64,000 bases of DNA, taken from NCBI RefSeq assembly GCF_900187645.1, contig NZ_FYEE01000014.1, positions 40,588 to 104,587 of the forward strand, in the 5' to 3' direction. Each line of letters starts with the position of its first letter. Position 1 is the first letter of the stretch. Shown here piece after piece: positions 60,957-64,000 of the stretch. The notes below the pieces were generated by a model, which did not search any database, was not told where the DNA came from, and worked only from the letters and a program-made list of their open reading frames with translations. This DNA comes from Pseudomonas sp. Irchel 3E20. Lineage in GTDB: Bacteria > Pseudomonadota > Gammaproteobacteria > Pseudomonadales > Pseudomonadaceae. The position numbers were made by a program, and so were the translations under genes.

Positions 60957-61086
60957 GGTACTGTCCTCGGCCGGGGTGGAAAGTAAAACGGCCCGCAGTA
61001 CCTGCCGGGCCGCCCTCCTTGGGGATTGGATGGATCACTGTCGGTGAACGGGCTTTTGTGAAAGCACAGGCGTAGGGGAGCAGGCT

Positions 61087-61116
61087 TGTGTGGGAGCGGG
61101 CTTGCCCGCTCCCGCA
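61087..61116. repeat. Single REP hairpin between norB and norD
   Basis: GGGAGCGGGC and GCCCGCTCCC (61092-61113) pair perfectly around TT. It lies 35 bases after norB and may separate norCB from norD expression. Confidence 0.75.
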
Positions 61117-61148
61117 GCCACATCCACACACAGCCCCTCACTTTCTCC

Positions 61149-62576
61149 TTATGCCCGGCTCACCGCCGCATGGGGCTGCCTCACTTCCGCGCCGCGGCGC
61201 TTGAAGCTGTACAGGTAGCACAGCAGGCCGAGCAGGAAGCCGATGCCGCTGACCAGCCGCGCCCAGAACAGCAGCGCCAGGTGATCCATGGTGGCCATGA
61301 ACGGCAGGGCCACACCATCGGCCTGCCAGCGTTGCAGCCACACTTGCACTACACCAGCAGCGGTGAGGAACAAGGTAATCATCACCATCGACAGGGTCAT
61401 CAGCCAGAAACCACGGATTTCCCAGGTCTGCGAGCGGGCATCCGGTGCTTCACCGAGGCCGCGCAAGCGAGGCATGGCGTAGCTGATAAGCGTCATCACA
61501 ATCATCGCGTAGGCACCATAGAACGCCAGGTGGCCGTGGGCCGCCGTCAGTTGGGTGCCGTGGGTGTAGTAGTTGACCGGTGCGAGGGTGTGCAGGAAAC
61601 CCCATACGCCAGCGCCGAAGAACGCCGTGACCGTGGTGCCCTTGGCCCACAACGTGGCGGCGCGGTTGGGGTGCTCGCGGCGCCGGTTGCGAACCATGCT
61701 GAAGGCGAAAATCACCATGGCCAGGAACGGCAGTGGCTCCATCGCCGAGAAGATCGAACCGACCCACAGCCAGACCTCGGGCGCGCCAATCCAGAAGAAG
61801 TGGTGACCGGTGCCGATGATCCCGGTAATCAGGGCCATGGCGATAATCACGTACAGCCACTTCTCCACCACTTCGCGGTCTACGCCAGTGATCTTGATAA
61901 GCACGAAGGCCAGCATCGCGCCCATGATGAGTTCCCACACGCCTTCCACCCAAAGGTGCACCACCCACCACCAGTAGAACTTGTCGCGGGCCAGGTTTTC
62001 CGGGTTGTAGAAGGAGAACAGGAAGAACACCGCCAGGCCGATCAGGCCGGTGAGCATGACCATGCTCACGGTGGTCTTGCGGCCCTTGAGCAGGGTCATG
62101 CCGATGTTGTAGAGAAAGCCCAGGGCGACGACCACGATGCCCATCTTGGTGATGGTCGGCTGCTCCAGGAACTCACGCCCCATGGTCGGCAGCAGGTCGT
62201 TACCGGTGATCCGCGCCAACGTGGCATAGGGCACCGACAGGTAACCCAGGATCGTCAACACCCCCGCCACGGCGAACACCCAAAACAGCACGAGCGCCAG
62301 TTTCGGGCTGTGCAGTTCACGGTCAGCCTCCTCCGGTATCAGGTAGTAAGCCGCGCCCATGAAGCCGAACAGCAGCCAGACGATCAGCAGGTTGGTGTGC
62401 ACCATCCGCGCCACGTTGAAGGGGATCAACGGGAACAGAAAGTCACCCACCACGTATTGCAGGCCCATGATTAAACCGAACAGCACCTGGCCCAGGAACA
62501 GGATCAGAGCAAACACGAAGTAAGGTTTGGCCACGGCTTGCGAGGCGAATTTCAGATGTGGATTGGCAATGCTCAT
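61149..62576 (-). CDS. norB: Nitric oxide reductase catalytic subunit
   Basis: 475 residues, 12 membrane helices. Heme and FeB ligands: ARMVHTNLL, HLWVEGVWE (with the Glu typical of cNor), GTGHHFFWIG and AAHGHLAFYG. It reduces two NO to N2O at the inner membrane. It starts 3 bases after norC. Confidence 0.97.
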   Translation of the reverse strand: MSIANPHLKFASQAVAKPYFVFALILFLGQVLFGLIMGLQYVVGDFLFPLIPFNVARMVHTNLLIVWLLFGFMGAAYYLIPEEADRELHSPKLALVLFWVFAVAGVLTILGYLSVPYATLARITGNDLLPTMGREFLEQPTITKMGIVVVALGFLYNIGMTLLKGRKTTVSMVMLTGLIGLAVFFLFSFYNPENLARDKFYWWWVVHLWVEGVWELIMGAMLAFVLIKITGVDREVVEKWLYVIIAMALITGIIGTGHHFFWIGAPEVWLWVGSIFSAMEPLPFLAMVIFAFSMVRNRRREHPNRAATLWAKGTTVTAFFGAGVWGFLHTLAPVNYYTHGTQLTAAHGHLAFYGAYAMIVMTLISYAMPRLRGLGEAPDARSQTWEIRGFWLMTLSMVMITLFLTAAGVVQVWLQRWQADGVALPFMATMDHLALLFWARLVSGIGFLLGLLCYLYSFKRRGAEVRQPHAAVSRA

Positions 62577-62579
62577 CTC

Positions 62580-63020
62580 TCAGCCCTCCTTATTGGGCGG
62601 CCAGCCGTTGGTATTGATGTTCGAGCTCCACTTGAGGAACTCGGCAATGTCATCCACCTCCTGATCGCTGAGATTGAATTGCGGCATCGCCCGCCGCCCG
62701 GGTACGCCCAGGGGCTGCATTTTCATCCAGGCGTGCAGGAACGGCTTGAACGCCTCATCGCCGCCACGGCGGGTGAACACATTGCCCAGCTCCGGCGCAA
62801 AGTAGGCGCCCTCGCCCAGCAGCGTGTGACAACCGACGCAGTTATTGCGCTCCCAAACGCCCTTGCCCCGTATGACCGACTCGCTCAACTGCGCCTGGTT
62901 GCTGCGCACCGGGAAGGTCTGTTCCGTGTGATAGGTCAAGGCCAGAAAAATGAGGAAAAAGAACACGCTTCCCCCAAAGTAGATATTCCTGGCCATGCCT
63001 TTGGTGAAGGTCTCTGACAT
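62580..63020 (-). CDS. norC: Nitric oxide reductase cytochrome c subunit
   Basis: 146 residues from the ATG at 63020. One membrane anchor (about 14-30) and heme-binding CVGCH at 61-65, with the axial Met in RRAMPQFNL. It delivers electrons to NorB. A perfect Dnr/ANR box is upstream. Confidence 0.97.
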   Translation of the reverse strand: MSETFTKGMARNIYFGGSVFFFLIFLALTYHTEQTFPVRSNQAQLSESVIRGKGVWERNNCVGCHTLLGEGAYFAPELGNVFTRRGGDEAFKPFLHAWMKMQPLGVPGRRAMPQFNLSDQEVDDIAEFLKWSSNINTNGWPPNKEG

Positions 63021-63078
63021 GGTCGCTTCCTCTATTGCTTGGCGTGACCATTCTAGAAACCGCAGGGTGGGAAACTGC

Positions 63079-63092
63079 TTGATGGCGATCAA
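63079..63092 (-). promoter_or_regulatory. Dnr/ANR box of norCB
   Basis: TTGATGGCGATCAA, a perfect consensus. The centre predicts a start near 63044; a TAGAAT -10 (63055-63050) lies at the right distance. Confidence 0.92.
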
Positions 63093-63402
63093 GAAATGCC
63101 GATGGTTTTGCTCGGGTATTGGCCGGCAGGCGAGTCTTGGTCGGGTGGATATTTTTTACGTTGCAATGCGCGCGGGCCCATTAACGTGCACGTTTGCGTA
63201 GGGTTTTTCTCTAATTCATGTAGGCCTCATATTTAAACGCTCCACCCCCCCTCAATCCTCCCCCGCAACTAGGCACAATGCCGCCGCGCCCTGCTGCCTG
63301 GCGCGCTTCACATCCCAACGCTGTTAGCCTCTTTGGCGGGTTATGGCCGACTGGCTGAACTGCGAATTTCGCAACCTTATGCCTGGTTTGGATGTCACGC
63401 CC
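63093..63402. other. Norm-to-vgrG intergenic stretch without a clear gene
   Basis: The gap lies between norC and vgrG. It is AT-richer than its surroundings around 63145-63235 (ATATTTTTTACG, CATATTTAAACG), which may hold the vgrG promoter. I see no other gene, repeat or terminator. Confidence 0.5.
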
Positions 63403-64000
63403 ATGAACCCCACTGCCCCGCTCATCAGCGATCAAACACGCCTGTATTCCTTGCAAACGCCCACGTCCATGGCCCCCCTGCACGTTGAGCGCTGGGCCGG
63501 CCGCGAGGCGCTTTCCGAGCTGTACCGCTGGGACGTGCTGGCCCTGAGCGCCGACCATCGCCTACCCCTCGAGGCGATGCTCGGTGCGCCCATTACCTTG
63601 CTCACGGCCCTGGCCGATGGCAGCCACAGCCGACGCAGCGGTTTGCTCAGCCGTGTCGCCCGCCTGGGCAGCGACGGCTCCCTGACCCGCTACCACCTGA
63701 CCCTGGTGCCCTGGCTCTGGGTGTTGAGCCAGAGCTTTCGCTCCCGGGTGTTCCAAGACAGCACCGTGCAGCAGATCGTCAGCCAGGTCTTCGCTGGTTA
63801 CGAGGCCTACGCCCGTTGGCGTTTCACCCTCGACGCCGACCAGTTACTGAGCCACGTGCGCCCGCGCAGTTACTGCGTGCAGTACCGCGAAACCGATTTC
63901 GACTTTGTGCAGCGGCTACTGGCCGAAGAGGGCCTGGGCTATTGCTTTGTCGAGGACCCACAAGCACCGGCCGGCCACTGCCTGGTCATCTTTGGCCAGA
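63403..64000 (+). CDS. vgrG: Type VI secretion spike protein VgrG, 3' end outside the window
   Basis: 199 residues visible and open at the right edge. The pattern LHVERWAGREALSELYRWDV, GAPITLLTAL, RYHLTLVPWLWVLSQSFRSRVFQ and YRETDFDFVQRLLAEEGLGY is the gp27-like N-terminal part of VgrG. It forms the tip of the T6SS needle and often carries or loads effectors. In-frame ATGs at 63343 and 63379 are alternative starts; none has a strong ribosome site. Confidence 0.92.
   Translation, partial: MNPTAPLISDQTRLYSLQTPTSMAPLHVERWAGREALSELYRWDVLALSADHRLPLEAMLGAPITLLTALADGSHSRRSGLLSRVARLGSDGSLTRYHLTLVPWLWVLSQSFRSRVFQDSTVQQIVSQVFAGYEAYARWRFTLDADQLLSHVRPRSYCVQYRETDFDFVQRLLAEEGLGYCFVEDPQAPAGHCLVIFGQ

Overview
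The window is GC-rich chromosomal DNA from a denitrifying Pseudomonas, most likely of the fluorescens group. The call rests on gene content and order: narX-narL facing narK1-narK2-narGHJI-ppiC-moaA, ubiU-ubiV-ubiT beside moeA1/moaB1, dnr-dnrP and norCB-norD. It is also supported by many Pseudomonas-type REP palindromes and by ANR/Dnr boxes (TTGAY-N4-RTCAA). No rRNA, tRNA, CRISPR array, transposase or integrase was seen.

Layout. (1) 1-8.7 kb: one strand, seven tightly packed or overlapping genes for an unidentified surface polysaccharide (two glycosyltransferases, deacetylase, flippase, secreted glycosidase-like protein, GNAT-type transferase, ChbG deacetylase), then a VOC protein. (2) 8.7-12.1 kb: assimilatory nitrite reductase nirBD behind a sigma54-type promoter and a NasT-type two-hexaloop antitermination leader. 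(3) 12.1-13.0 kb: four tandem 195-bp composite REP units. (4) 13.0-20.7 kb: multicomponent phenol hydroxylase dmpKLMNOP plus an outer-membrane protein, divergent from the phenol sensor dmpR. (5) 21.0-24.1 kb: ftrABCD ferrous-iron uptake genes behind a Fur-type box. (6) 24.2-27.1 kb: anaerobic ribonucleotide reductase, with the glycyl-radical domain encoded as a separate 55-residue protein. (7) 27.4-43.2 kb: respiratory nitrate reductase, transporters, NarXL, a Dnr-family regulator and a DGC-domain protein. (8) 43.2-48.3 kb: a 1682-residue LRR-NEL E3 ubiquitin ligase-like toxin. (9) 48.4-53.4 kb: oxygen-independent ubiquinone synthesis, molybdenum cofactor genes and pdxH. (10) 53.5-63.0 kb: NO sensing, repair and respiration (norR, ytfE, nnrS, dnr, dnrP, norD, norB, norC). 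(11) 63.4 kb to the right edge: the start of a vgrG.

How it fits together. Sections 5-10 read as an anaerobic nitrate-respiration island: nitrate import and reduction, the Moco and quinone the reductase needs, dNTP synthesis without oxygen, and NO sensing, removal and damage repair. Predicted control comes from ANR/Dnr boxes (nrdD, narK1, the DGC gene, ubiU, nnrS, norC), NarL-type palindromes (narK1, narX, the second Dnr-family gene, moaB1) and NorR. The strongest new observation is that ytfE and the dnr operon share almost the same promoter design: three GGT-N7-ACC sites starting 20 and 25 bp apart, followed 53-54 bp later by a sigma54 -24/-12 element. This predicts that NO acts through NorR to induce dnr together with a 29-residue membrane peptide. 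No dissimilatory nitrite reductase or N2O reductase gene lies in the window.
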